NCBI GenBank assembly: GCA_963928645.1
Contig: CAWVGT010000237.1
Coordinates: 1 to 25,619 of the forward strand
Length of the DNA: 25,619 nucleotides
Direction: 5' to 3'
Origin: Fimadaptatus sp963928645
GTDB lineage: Bacteria > Bacillota > Clostridia > Christensenellales > Aristaeellaceae
Position numbers and translations under genes: made by a program. How positions within the stretch are numbered: the stretch's first letter is position 1; every line of letters starts with the position of its first letter. Below are positions 14,293-21,666 of this stretch, piece after piece. The notes under the pieces were generated by a model. That model searched no databases. It had not been told where the DNA came from and worked only from the letters and a program-made list of their open reading frames with translations.

Positions 14293-16056
14293 TCACTCAA
14301 AGCACATGCCGTCCACAAACAGATCCTGGAACTCCGGCCGCGCCGACAGCTCCAGATAGCGCATCGAGCGCGCTATCGCGTCGGCGCGCTCCAGCTGCGC
14401 GCCGTCCAGCAGCATCTTCTGCGCGCCCGCGCCCGCCGCGTTGCCCACCGGCTGCATGCGCTCCAGCAGCTCGCGCGGCAGCAGCCCTATGCGCGATGCG
14501 CGCTCGCGGTCGATGTAGTTGCCAAAGCCGCCCGCCAGGTACAGCGCGCCTATGTCGCCATAGTCGCAGCCGCGCTCGGCCATCAGCGTCTTGATGCCGG
14601 CCGCGATCGCCGCCTTGGCCAGCTGCACCTCGCGCACGTCGCGCTGGGTTATCACTATGCCGTCGGTCAGCCTGAGCGCGGGCCGGCCCTCGTCCTCGGC
14701 GGCCAGCTCGCCCAGCTCGTCCTCGTCCATGCCGCCCATCTCGTCGATGTAGCCCATGTCCAGCATCTCGGCTATCGCGTCGACCAGGCCCGAGCCGCAG
14801 ATGCCCTGCGCCGCGCCGCCGCCTATCACGCTCACGTCCACGCCGCCGCGCAGCCGCACGCGCGATATCGCGCCGGTCACGCCGCCCATGCCGTGCTTGA
14901 TGTGCGCGCCCTCCAGCGCCGGGCCCGCCGCCGTGGAGCAGCACACTATGCCGTTGCGGTCGCCCAGCGCGATCTCGCCGTTGGTGCCTATGTCGACCAT
15001 CAGGCACAGCCTGTCCGCCCGATCCATGTCGCAGTCCAGCACGCACGCCACCGTGTCCGCGCCCACATAGCCCGCGACGCACGGCCCCGCCGTCACTATC
15101 GCGTGCTCCAGGCTGAAGCCCAGCTCGCGCGCCGGCACGTTCAGCGGCCGCGTCACCGCCGGTATGAACGGCGACACCGCTATGTTGCGCGTCGTCAGCC
15201 CGCACATCAGGTGCATCATAGTGGTGTTGCCCACCGCGACGATGTGGAATATCCGCCCTGGATCCACGCCCGCGCGCGATGCCATGTCCAGTATCATGCC
15301 GTCCAGTCGATCCACGACCAGCGCCTGCATCTGGCGCAGGTTGTCCTCGGACTGCGACGCGTAGTCGCTGCGCGATATCACGTCGCCGCCATGCACGCGC
15401 TGCGGGTTGAGCGCGCTGGCCACGTCGACCATGGCGCCGCTGGTCAGATCCATCAGATAGGCCACCATCGTGGTCGTGCCTATGTCCACGGCCACGCCGT
15501 ACATGCCCGCGCCGGGCTTGCCCAGGTACAGCAGCCGCGAACCCATGTACACCGCCTCGGGCGCAAAGCCGCTCTCCCTGAGCGCATTGGGCAGCCACCT
15601 GAGCTGCTCAAGCGTAAGCTTGACGTCCAGCGCCGCGCCCAGCCGCTCGGCGTCGCTGCGCTGATCGGCCAGCGAGGGCGCTGGCAGCTCCAATGCGCGC
15701 GCGCGCACCGCGGGCGACACCGTGGCCACCTCGGCCGCGCCCGCCAGTATCTGCGCGCCGCGCTCGCCCAGCTCCAGCGTCAGATCGCGCTCCACGTTCA
15801 GCGCGCATATCAGCCGCCAGCCCGCCCGGAGCTCGGCCGCGGTGAAGAACGCCGCCTCGGCCGCGCTCGCGCCCGGCATCGGCGCGCCGTCCGCATCCAG
15901 TATCACCGCGCGGCACTTGCCGCAGAAGCAGCGCCCGCCGCACGGCGCTTCAAACTGCACGCCGCTTTCGGCCAGCAGGTCGTAGAGCCGCGCGCCGTGC
16001 TCCGCGCGCAGCCTGAGCGCGCGGTCGGGCAGCCTGACCGTGACTATGTGTTCCAT
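14293..16056 (-). CDS. RACo-like ferredoxin/ASKHA protein (corrinoid reductive activase, DUF4445)
   Basis: Proteins of this family use a reduced [2Fe-2S] cluster and ATP to return corrinoid proteins from Co(II) to the active Co(I) state in methyl-transfer pathways. The 587-residue protein has an N-terminal plant-type ferredoxin domain (1-90) with Cys39, 45, 48 and 84 in C-x5-C-x2-C-x35-C; Cys43 is an extra cysteine inside the loop. A middle linker domain leads to a C-terminal ASKHA ATPase domain with VAVDIGTTTMVAYL near 200, VGNTTMMHL, DIGTNGEIAL and AGGFGNYID. The start follows GGAGG by 5 nt. It is the last gene of the MazG-like/YgiQ operon, 49 bp after YgiQ. No corrinoid protein or methyltransferase gene is adjacent, so its partner lies elsewhere. 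Confidence 0.9.
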   Translation of the reverse strand: MEHIVTVRLPDRALRLRAEHGARLYDLLAESGVQFEAPCGGRCFCGKCRAVILDADGAPMPGASAAEAAFFTAAELRAGWRLICALNVERDLTLELGERGAQILAGAAEVATVSPAVRARALELPAPSLADQRSDAERLGAALDVKLTLEQLRWLPNALRESGFAPEAVYMGSRLLYLGKPGAGMYGVAVDIGTTTMVAYLMDLTSGAMVDVASALNPQRVHGGDVISRSDYASQSEDNLRQMQALVVDRLDGMILDMASRAGVDPGRIFHIVAVGNTTMMHLMCGLTTRNIAVSPFIPAVTRPLNVPARELGFSLEHAIVTAGPCVAGYVGADTVACVLDCDMDRADRLCLMVDIGTNGEIALGDRNGIVCCSTAAGPALEGAHIKHGMGGVTGAISRVRLRGGVDVSVIGGGAAQGICGSGLVDAIAEMLDMGYIDEMGGMDEDELGELAAEDEGRPALRLTDGIVITQRDVREVQLAKAAIAAGIKTLMAERGCDYGDIGALYLAGGFGNYIDRERASRIGLLPRELLERMQPVGNAAGAGAQKMLLDGAQLERADAIARSMRYLELSARPEFQDLFVDGMCFE

Positions 16057-16105
16057 ACAATCCTCCATATATCGCGCGCGCACATGCGGCGCGTTGTCTT
16101 GTCGT

Positions 16106-18103
16106 TCAGTGCCGCCTGCCCGGTCGGTCGCCGCGCCGGTTCGGTCGGTCGCCGCGCCGGCCTGATCGGTCGCCGCGCGCACCGGGCCGGTCCGGCCCGC
16201 CGCGCCGCTTTGAGTCGCCAGCGGCCGCGCCGCGCCGGGCGTCCGCCGCGCCCTTTGCGCGCCGCGGCGCGCGTACGCCCGCGCTCGCGTCGGCCGGCGC
16301 ACGCTCCGGGCCCGGCCGCACCAGGCACTTCGGGCCGTAGCCTATCAGCTCCTCGCGCCCGGCGAGCCGGAGCGCCTGGCGCACCAGCGGCGCGTTGCGC
16401 GGCGCCTTGTACTGCATCAGCGCGCGCTGCATCGCCTTCTCGTGCGGCGAGCGCGCCACGTAAACCGGCTTCATCGTGCGCGGATCCAGCCCGGTGTAGT
16501 ACATCGCGGTGCTGAGCGTGCCGGGCGTCGGGTAGAAGTCCTGCACCTGCTCGGGCTGCAGCCCGCTGTCGCGCAGGAACTCGGCCAGCCGCACCGCGTC
16601 GCTCAACTCGCTGCCCGGGTGCGAGCTCATGAAGTAGCACACAAGGTACTGTTTGAGCCCCATGCGCCGGTTGAGCTCGGCGTAGCGCTGCGCAAACTCC
16701 TCGAACACCTGCTGCCCGGGCTTGCCCATCATCGCCAGCACCCGCGGGCTGACGTGCTCGGGCGCGACCTTGAGCTGGCCGCTGACGTGGTGCGCGACCA
16801 GGTCGCAAAAGAACGTCGGATCCTTTTCCTTGAGCAGCCAGTCGTACCTCAGCCCCGAGCGTATGAACACCTTCTTGACGCCGGGCAGCGCGCGCAGCTT
16901 GCGCAACAGCTGCACGAACTCGCCGTGGTCGGGCTGTGCGGCCGCGCAGATGTCGGGATACATGCACTGCCTGTCCGGGCAGGCGCCCTGCTTGAGCTGT
17001 TTGGGGCACGCGGGCCGGCGGAAGTTGGCCGTGGGGCCGCCCACATCGTGTATGTAGCCCTTGAAGTCGGGCAGCTGCGTCAGCTGGCGCGCCTCGGCGA
17101 CCACCGACTCATGGCTGCGCGCGGTGACGATCCGCCCCTGATGGAACGTGAGCGCGCAGAAGCTGCACGCGCCAAAGCAGCCCCGCGTCGCCATTATCGA
17201 AAACTTGACCTCGTCCAGCGCGGGCACGCCGCCCAGATCGTCGTACATCGGGTGCCAGCGGCGCGTGAACGGCAGCGCGAACACCGCGTCCAGCTCGCGC
17301 GTGGTCAGCGGCAGCTGCGGCGGGTGCGCCACCAGGTATCTGTCGCCGTGGCGCTGCGCCAGGCCGCGGCCGCGCACCGGGTCCTGCTCGCGCGCGCTCA
17401 GGTTGTACATCTCGCAATACGCGCGCCTGTCGGCGCGCACCTCGTCCACGCCCGGCAGTTCGACATAGCCCTGCGGTATCTCGCGCAGCATGCGGCAGGT
17501 GCCGCGTATCGCGCGGCGCTCAAGCGCGCCGTCCTCCAGCGCGCGGGCGATCTCGAGTATGCACCTTTCGCCCATGCCGTAGCTGAGTATGTCCGCGCCC
17601 GAGTCGACCAGTATCGAGTTGCGCACGCGGTCGTCCCAGTAGTCGTAATGCGCGAACCGCCTCAGCGACGCCTCGACGCCGCCTATCACTATCGGCACGT
17701 GCGCGTACGCCCGGCGTATGACGTTGCAATAGACGATCGTCGCCCGGTCGGGCCGCAGCCCGACGCGCCCGCCCGGCGAGTAGCTGTCCCGGTCGCGCGG
17801 CTTTTTGGCGACCGTATAGCGGTTGACCATCGAGTCGATGTTGCCGGCGCTGACCAGAAAGCCCAGCCGCGGCGCGCCGAACCGCTCGAAATCGGCCGTG
17901 GCGTGCCAGTCGGGCTGGCTCAGCATCGCGACGCGGTAGCCCGCGCTCTCCAGCACCCGGCAGATCAGCGCCGGCCCGAACGACGGGTGATCGACATACG
18001 CGTCGCCCGACACGTACACAAAATCGGGCGCGTCCCAACCGCGCGCGGCCATCTCGGCCGCCGTGACCGGCATAAACGCCGCGCGCTCCGGCTGCAAGCT
18101 CAT
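16106..18103 (-). CDS. YgiQ family radical SAM protein
   Basis: The family is conserved but its reaction is unknown. The 665-residue protein has an N-terminal cobalamin-binding-like fold (about 20-190) and a radical SAM core from about 300. The cluster motif is TRGCFGACSFC, with Cys309, 313 and 316. Family-specific DVGGPTANF and the Cys-rich segment ACPDRQCMYPDIC follow. After about residue 600 comes a very basic, low-complexity tail of Arg, Gly, Asp and Pro (GDRPNRR-type octads). The ATG overlaps the stop codon of the upstream MazG-like gene in ATGA, which indicates translational coupling. GGCGG lies 6 nt upstream and a better GGAGG 13 nt upstream. I cannot suggest a substrate. Confidence 0.93.
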   Translation of the reverse strand: MSLQPERAAFMPVTAAEMAARGWDAPDFVYVSGDAYVDHPSFGPALICRVLESAGYRVAMLSQPDWHATADFERFGAPRLGFLVSAGNIDSMVNRYTVAKKPRDRDSYSPGGRVGLRPDRATIVYCNVIRRAYAHVPIVIGGVEASLRRFAHYDYWDDRVRNSILVDSGADILSYGMGERCILEIARALEDGALERRAIRGTCRMLREIPQGYVELPGVDEVRADRRAYCEMYNLSAREQDPVRGRGLAQRHGDRYLVAHPPQLPLTTRELDAVFALPFTRRWHPMYDDLGGVPALDEVKFSIMATRGCFGACSFCALTFHQGRIVTARSHESVVAEARQLTQLPDFKGYIHDVGGPTANFRRPACPKQLKQGACPDRQCMYPDICAAAQPDHGEFVQLLRKLRALPGVKKVFIRSGLRYDWLLKEKDPTFFCDLVAHHVSGQLKVAPEHVSPRVLAMMGKPGQQVFEEFAQRYAELNRRMGLKQYLVCYFMSSHPGSELSDAVRLAEFLRDSGLQPEQVQDFYPTPGTLSTAMYYTGLDPRTMKPVYVARSPHEKAMQRALMQYKAPRNAPLVRQALRLAGREELIGYGPKCLVRPGPERAPADASAGVRAPRRAKGAADARRGAAAGDSKRRGGPDRPGARGDRSGRRGDRPNRRGDRPGRRH

Positions 18104-18468
18104 ATCGAACCGCCGTCCTCCTTCTCGTGATGGGTCACGCCGCTGTAGACGCGGCGCATGTTGTACTCGTGCTTGCCCACATAGGCGCGCGCGAGCTCGT
18201 CCGCGCTTATGTCAAAGCACAGCAGCAGGTCGTTCATGTACATCAGCACGTCCGCGAACTCCTCGACGAACCAGGCGCGGGTGCGCTCGTCGCCCATTAT
18301 GTCTGCTTCGCCCTTCTTTTTGATAATATCGATCAGCTCGCCCATCTCGCCCAGCGCCCAGAGCAGCTGACGCGCGCCGCGTTCCGGCCCGACGCCGCCC
18401 CAGTCGGCGCGATGGGCGTCCTGCAGACTCCGCTGCATGTCCAGCATCTGGGATATCTTCAGATCCAT
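18100..18468 (-). CDS. MazG-like all-alpha NTP pyrophosphohydrolase
   Basis: Probably hydrolyses (d)NTPs to monophosphates and pyrophosphate, as a house-cleaning or nucleotide-pool enzyme. The 122-residue protein is all helical by appearance. It shows the Mg-binding signature E41-x2-E44 (LGEMGELIDIIKKKG) and E70-x2-D73 (VEEFADVLMYMNDL). The start at 18468 has GGAGGG 5-6 nt upstream; a frame open further upstream lacks a ribosome binding site. It is the first gene of an operon with YgiQ (ATGA overlap) and the RACo-like gene. Whether it is closer to MazG, dUTPase-like or RS21-C6 proteins cannot be settled by eye. Confidence 0.85.
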   Translation of the reverse strand: MDLKISQMLDMQRSLQDAHRADWGGVGPERGARQLLWALGEMGELIDIIKKKGEADIMGDERTRAWFVEEFADVLMYMNDLLLCFDISADELARAYVGKHEYNMRRVYSGVTHHEKEDGGSI

Positions 18469-18506
18469 ACGAACCCTCCATTCGCCCCGGCACTTTCCTG
18501 GCACTC

Positions 18507-18536
18507 ATTGTATCACGTTTGAACGGCGCTTCGCAA
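18507..18536 (-). promoter_or_regulatory. Promoter of the MazG-like/YgiQ/RACo-like operon
   Basis: On minus, TTGCGA (18531-18536) and TACAAT (18507-18512) have an 18-bp spacer, with the start codon about 38 bp downstream of the -10. Confidence 0.7.
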
Positions 18537-18614
18537 GGCGCTTGTTGACATTGTGCGGCATATTGCGGGTTTTGGGAAAATTGTTACACGCGGCGCGAGT
18601 CGAAGGCGCAAAGC

Positions 18615-18643
18615 GGGCCCCGAACGCAAAGCGCCCGGAGCCC
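18615..18643 (-). terminator. Probable terminator after the M28 peptidase gene
   Basis: On minus, GGGCTCCG (18636-18643) pairs with CGGGGCCC (18615-18622, one wobble) around a 13-nt loop, then GCTTTGCG follows. It lies about 50 nt after the peptidase stop. The T-run is short. Confidence 0.4.
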
Positions 18644-18690
18644 GATATGTGTATATTGAGTTGTCCGCGAAGCGACCGCTCAGCGCTGCG

Positions 18691-20841
18691 TCACTTGAGC
18701 AGCTCGGTCAGGCCGGCCATGCCCTCGACCTCGGCGGCCACGCAGTCGACCAGCACCTGCTGCTGCGCCGCTATGGCGGCCTCGTAGATCGCTATCTCCT
18801 CGCTGAAGTCGCCGCCGACCTCCTCATAGCGCGCCATCAGGCTGCGGGTCGCGTCCTCGACCTCGGCCTTTACGAACGTGCGGCCGGTGCCCCAGTAGAG
18901 GTTGTCCTGGTTGTCCTCGCCCCAGAACATGCTGTCCTGCACGTCTATCGTCTCGGGCGAGAAGTACATCGAGTACCACTCGAGCACGTTGTTTATCTGC
19001 CAGGCGTACTCGTCGGCCGCGGTGACCACGTCGCCCTCGGCCAGGCAGTCGATGACCTGCTGGCACAGCGCTATGTTCTCCTGCGGCGCCTCGTGCGGCA
19101 CTATCGGGCGCTCGTACATCAGCGACATCAGCGCCTGCTGCGCCGCGGCGAACGCCTCCAGGCCCTGGCCGGTCAGCTCGCGGCCCTGCGCCCAGTAGTC
19201 GGCCATCGCGTCCGCGTCGCCCGCGAGCCACGCCGCCATGTAGCCGTCGTTTACCTCGACTATCGAGTCGGTGAACGCCTGCGCGACCTCGCCATACGCC
19301 TCGCACGCGTCCTTGAGCGCCTGCGCGTCCGCGCCCGCCGCGGCCATTATCTCGTCGTCGATGCAGCCCATCACGCGGTCGTACTGCTCGGTGAAGTCCA
19401 GGTACAGCGCCGGGGTCTGGTCGATGTACAGCGCCAGCGCGCCGTAGTACTTGAGGTTGAAGTCCATCACGTCCGCGTCATACAGCTCGGGCGTGTCGTA
19501 CTGGCTGTGGTAGATGTCTATGTAGAACGGGAACACCGTCTCCATGTCGCTCTGCAGCAGGAAGCCGTTTATGAACGTGGGCACGCCCGCCGCGTAGTAC
19601 GAGAAGTCGTCCGAATAGGTATATGTCTGATAGCCCTCGGTCAGCACGCCGTCCTCGAAGCAGTCCACCGGCTCGGGCGACAGCGCGTATTCGTTGGTGT
19701 AGTAGCTCAAAAGCGAGTACAGCTCGGGCGCGGAATACGTCGTGGTGTACGTGCCGAACTCATACGCCGGCAGCTCGAAGTTTATGAACGCCAGCGTCGT
19801 GCCGACCCACTCGGGGTGCAGGTTGTTTATCATCTCCCACGCGCCCACGGTCCAGTCGTACTGGGTGTTCGACGAGCCCCACTCCTCGGCGCCGTGCAGG
19901 CAGAACACTATGTCGTTCTTGGGGGTATAGCCCGAGTCTACCATCGCCTTGGCCATCGCCAGCACCAGGCCCACCGCGCAGTTGTCGTCCTGGAAGCCGT
20001 AGAAGTGCATGTCGTAGTGCGCGCCCACGATTATCTGGTAATCGCTGCTCTCGCCCTTGATGCGGCCGGTGACGTTGTAGGTCGTGCCGGCGTCTATCTC
20101 GACGCGGTTGTTGACGGTCAGCGTCGCGGTCACGGGGCCGTCCTCAAGCTGCGCCTGTATAGCCTGCGAATCGGCCAGGCCTATGCTCACGCAGGGTATG
20201 CTCACCGGCGCGCAGATGTCCTGCGCGTTGAGCGCGTCGTCGGCTATCTGGGCAAACCCGCCCACATTGGCGGCCATTATCGCGGCCGCGCCCTGGTGTT
20301 CGGCCTCCAGCATCGGGTAGGTTATCCACCAGTTGGCGCGCTGGTCGATGTCTATCAGCACTATCTTGCCCTCGACGTCGACGCCCTCGTAGTCCCACAT
20401 CGTGCCGTCGCCCAGGTACACGACCTCGGCGGTAATGCCCTCGGCGGGCGTGGCGGCGCTGGCGTAGGAGTACACCTGATAGCTCTCCTCGCCCACGCTC
20501 AGGCTGGCGCCGTCCATGCTCCACAGGTCGCACTCGGCGGCCTCGCGCTGCACGTCGGCAAGGCCTATCTCGGTCATCACGCCCTCCAGGTACTCAGCCG
20601 CGGCGTGCTCGGCGTCACTGCCCGAGTTGCGCCCGCCCAGGTCGCTGGTCATGTAATCCGGATTGGTCGTCAGCTCATAGGCTATGTCGTAGGCGAACTG
20701 CTCGTCGGCGGCGGCGATGAAGCCGTCGTACATCGCCTGCAGCTCGGCCGGCACCTCGGCCGCGCTCTCGTCGGCCAGGCACGCGCCCGCCATGCTCAGC
20801 GCCAGCGCAATCAGCACAATTGTGGCCAGTGTCTTTTTCAT
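18691..20841 (-). CDS. Secreted M28 family zinc aminopeptidase/carboxypeptidase
   Basis: An exported metallopeptidase of 716 residues. The signal peptide is residues 1-23. Cys21 in MAGAC resembles a lipoprotein site but lacks the usual hydrophobic residue at -3, so secretion by signal peptidase I is equally possible. Residues about 130-235 form a PA-type insert (IVLIDIDQRANWW, GAAAIMAANVGG). The M28 zinc site comprises His275 and Asp277 in GAHYDMH, Asp285/286 in QDDNCAVG, catalytic Glu319 and Glu320 in HGAEEWG, Glu356 in NFELPAY and His445 in YHSQYD. A helical, acidic extension of about 250 residues follows. The start has GAGGG about 9 nt upstream. It is probably a single-gene unit. The substrate preference is unknown. 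Confidence 0.92.
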   Translation of the reverse strand: MKKTLATIVLIALALSMAGACLADESAAEVPAELQAMYDGFIAAADEQFAYDIAYELTTNPDYMTSDLGGRNSGSDAEHAAAEYLEGVMTEIGLADVQREAAECDLWSMDGASLSVGEESYQVYSYASAATPAEGITAEVVYLGDGTMWDYEGVDVEGKIVLIDIDQRANWWITYPMLEAEHQGAAAIMAANVGGFAQIADDALNAQDICAPVSIPCVSIGLADSQAIQAQLEDGPVTATLTVNNRVEIDAGTTYNVTGRIKGESSDYQIIVGAHYDMHFYGFQDDNCAVGLVLAMAKAMVDSGYTPKNDIVFCLHGAEEWGSSNTQYDWTVGAWEMINNLHPEWVGTTLAFINFELPAYEFGTYTTTYSAPELYSLLSYYTNEYALSPEPVDCFEDGVLTEGYQTYTYSDDFSYYAAGVPTFINGFLLQSDMETVFPFYIDIYHSQYDTPELYDADVMDFNLKYYGALALYIDQTPALYLDFTEQYDRVMGCIDDEIMAAAGADAQALKDACEAYGEVAQAFTDSIVEVNDGYMAAWLAGDADAMADYWAQGRELTGQGLEAFAAAQQALMSLMYERPIVPHEAPQENIALCQQVIDCLAEGDVVTAADEYAWQINNVLEWYSMYFSPETIDVQDSMFWGEDNQDNLYWGTGRTFVKAEVEDATRSLMARYEEVGGDFSEEIAIYEAAIAAQQQVLVDCVAAEVEGMAGLTELLK

Positions 20842-20896
20842 CGATGCTATCCCTCACCCAAGGTATATTTCCAAGCGCATTCAGCGCGCCGGATGC

Positions 20897-20927
20897 AAAA
20901 CAGGCGTGCCGCATCGCGGCACGCCTG
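20897..20927 (-). terminator. Strong intrinsic terminator of the structured RNA
   Basis: CAGGCGTGCCGC (20901-20912) and GCGGCACGCCTG (20916-20927) are exact complements around a 3-nt loop, and on minus TTTT (20897-20900) follows directly. It lies 60 bp upstream of the M28 start codon, separating the two units. Confidence 0.9.
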
Positions 20928-21192
20928 GCGCACGCGCGCTCCGGCTCCCCGGCCGCGCGCGGGCGCAATTAGGTCAGAGCAAATCCGTACTCTTATTGAC
21001 CTCTTTCACAAGCAAGCCGCGCATGCGCGCAGGCACCAACTCATAAAACGGCATGGCAGAACCACGCCCGGTTCAATAGGACAATAATGTCCCCCGTCTC
21101 TTCGACGGGTTTTCGGCATTTGACCCGACCGTCCGTGTAGTCTCAACCTCCGGCACCTGGGCCTCGGGTGGTCAGCGCTGAAGTTTAGCGCG
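20897..21192 (-). ncRNA. Stand-alone structured RNA gene (possibly raiA-type)
   Basis: A minus-strand promoter (21199-21227) and a strong terminator (20897-20927) enclose about 296 nt without a credible protein. Helices visible by eye on minus are a TCAGCGCTGA palindrome, ACCCGA with TCGGGT, CCCGTC with GACGGG, GGACA with TGTCC, and AGGTCA with TGACCT enclosing GAG/CTC. The order and the words AACTTCAGCGCTGACCACC, GGTTGAGACTACAC and CCTATTGAACC remind me of the raiA-motif RNA of Firmicutes and Actinobacteria, but this is recollection, not a match I could test. It lacks hallmark sequences of tmRNA, RNase P and SRP RNA. Against raiA, the unit is somewhat longer than the ~200 nt motif. No raiA protein gene is adjacent. 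Confidence 0.8.
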
Positions 21193-21198
21193 ATTAAC

Positions 21199-21227
21199 AT
21201 TGTATATGGCGCGCCCGGTTTTGTCAA
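21199..21227 (-). promoter_or_regulatory. Promoter of the structured RNA
   Basis: On minus, a perfect TTGACA (21222-21227) and TACAAT (21199-21204) have a 17-bp spacer. Transcription should begin near 21192, with no ribosome binding site downstream. Confidence 0.88.
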
Positions 21228-21361
21228 GGGATTGCCATTAGCTTTTACCAATTCGGGCAGTCATGTGGGTTATCCGGATCGCAATTTGGAAGGTATGTCC
21301 AATTCACACGGCATAAAGCCGCCGTGGCGCTTCAAAGCGGGACCAGGGCATGCGCGTTTCA

Positions 21362-21582
21362 GGTGCGTAACCGCCACAAGGATGCAAGCGCCGCCGGGAT
21401 GCAAATGTCGCCGGGTCACTAGCGCCGACAGTACGCAATATCCGCCGGGCCGCCAGCGCTACCGTGATGCAAAAGCCACCGGTACGCAAACGCCACCGGT
21501 ACGCAAGCGCCGCCGCAGCACAAACCCCGCCGGGGCGCGAAACCAACCGCGACATGCGCACAGCCGGGAGGCGCGCCCCGCC
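21362..21582. repeat. 17-bp minisatellite, about 13 degenerate units
   Basis: Starting at 21362, successive 17-bp units follow without gaps, with consensus close to GGTACGCAAACGCCGCC. Well-preserved units are 21379-21395, 21396-21412, 21464-21480, 21481-21497 and 21498-21514; the last two differ at two positions. Flanking units are more degenerate. The period is not a multiple of three and no spacers exist, so it is neither coding nor CRISPR. It lies in the spacer between the structured RNA and the lyase gene; 21228-21361 holds nothing else I recognise. Confidence 0.85.
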
Positions 21583-21609
21583 AGCACGCGGCCGCGCCCG
21601 GCAGAGCGC

Positions 21610-21634
21610 GCGCCCCGGCCAGCTGCCGGGGCGC
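21610..21634 (-). terminator. Hairpin after the methionine gamma-lyase-like gene
   Basis: GCGCCCCGGC (21610-21619) and GCCGGGGCGC (21625-21634) pair perfectly around a 5-nt loop, 33 nt past the stop codon on minus. No T-run follows, so it is either a weak terminator or a stabilising 3' structure. Confidence 0.45.
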
Positions 21635-21666
21635 GGCTCCTGCCCTCGTCCGGCGCGCTCACGCGG

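Noticed and set aside
13959..14594. 211-codon plus-strand ORF including the 87-bp repeats (29-residue periodic peptide)
   Set aside because: It lacks a ribosome binding site and runs into the RACo-like gene on the other strand. Periodicity follows only from the unit being divisible by three.
14893..18130. Long plus-strand ORFs opposite the RACo-like and YgiQ genes
   Set aside because: They mirror well-identified minus-strand genes, contain no recognisable motifs and lack ribosome binding sites.
18553..21087. 844-codon plus-strand ORF opposite the M28 peptidase gene
   Set aside because: Its composition (Val, Arg, His, Leu-rich) is that of an antisense frame of a GC-rich gene. The minus strand has signal peptide, zinc motifs and a ribosome binding site.
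20930..21192. tmRNA, SRP RNA or RNase P RNA
   Set aside because: No tRNA-like ends or tag frame, no GGAAG/AGC SRP loop, and none of the conserved RNase P core words were found.
21362..21582. CRISPR array
   Set aside because: 17-bp units follow each other without spacers, units are degenerate and no cas genes are present.
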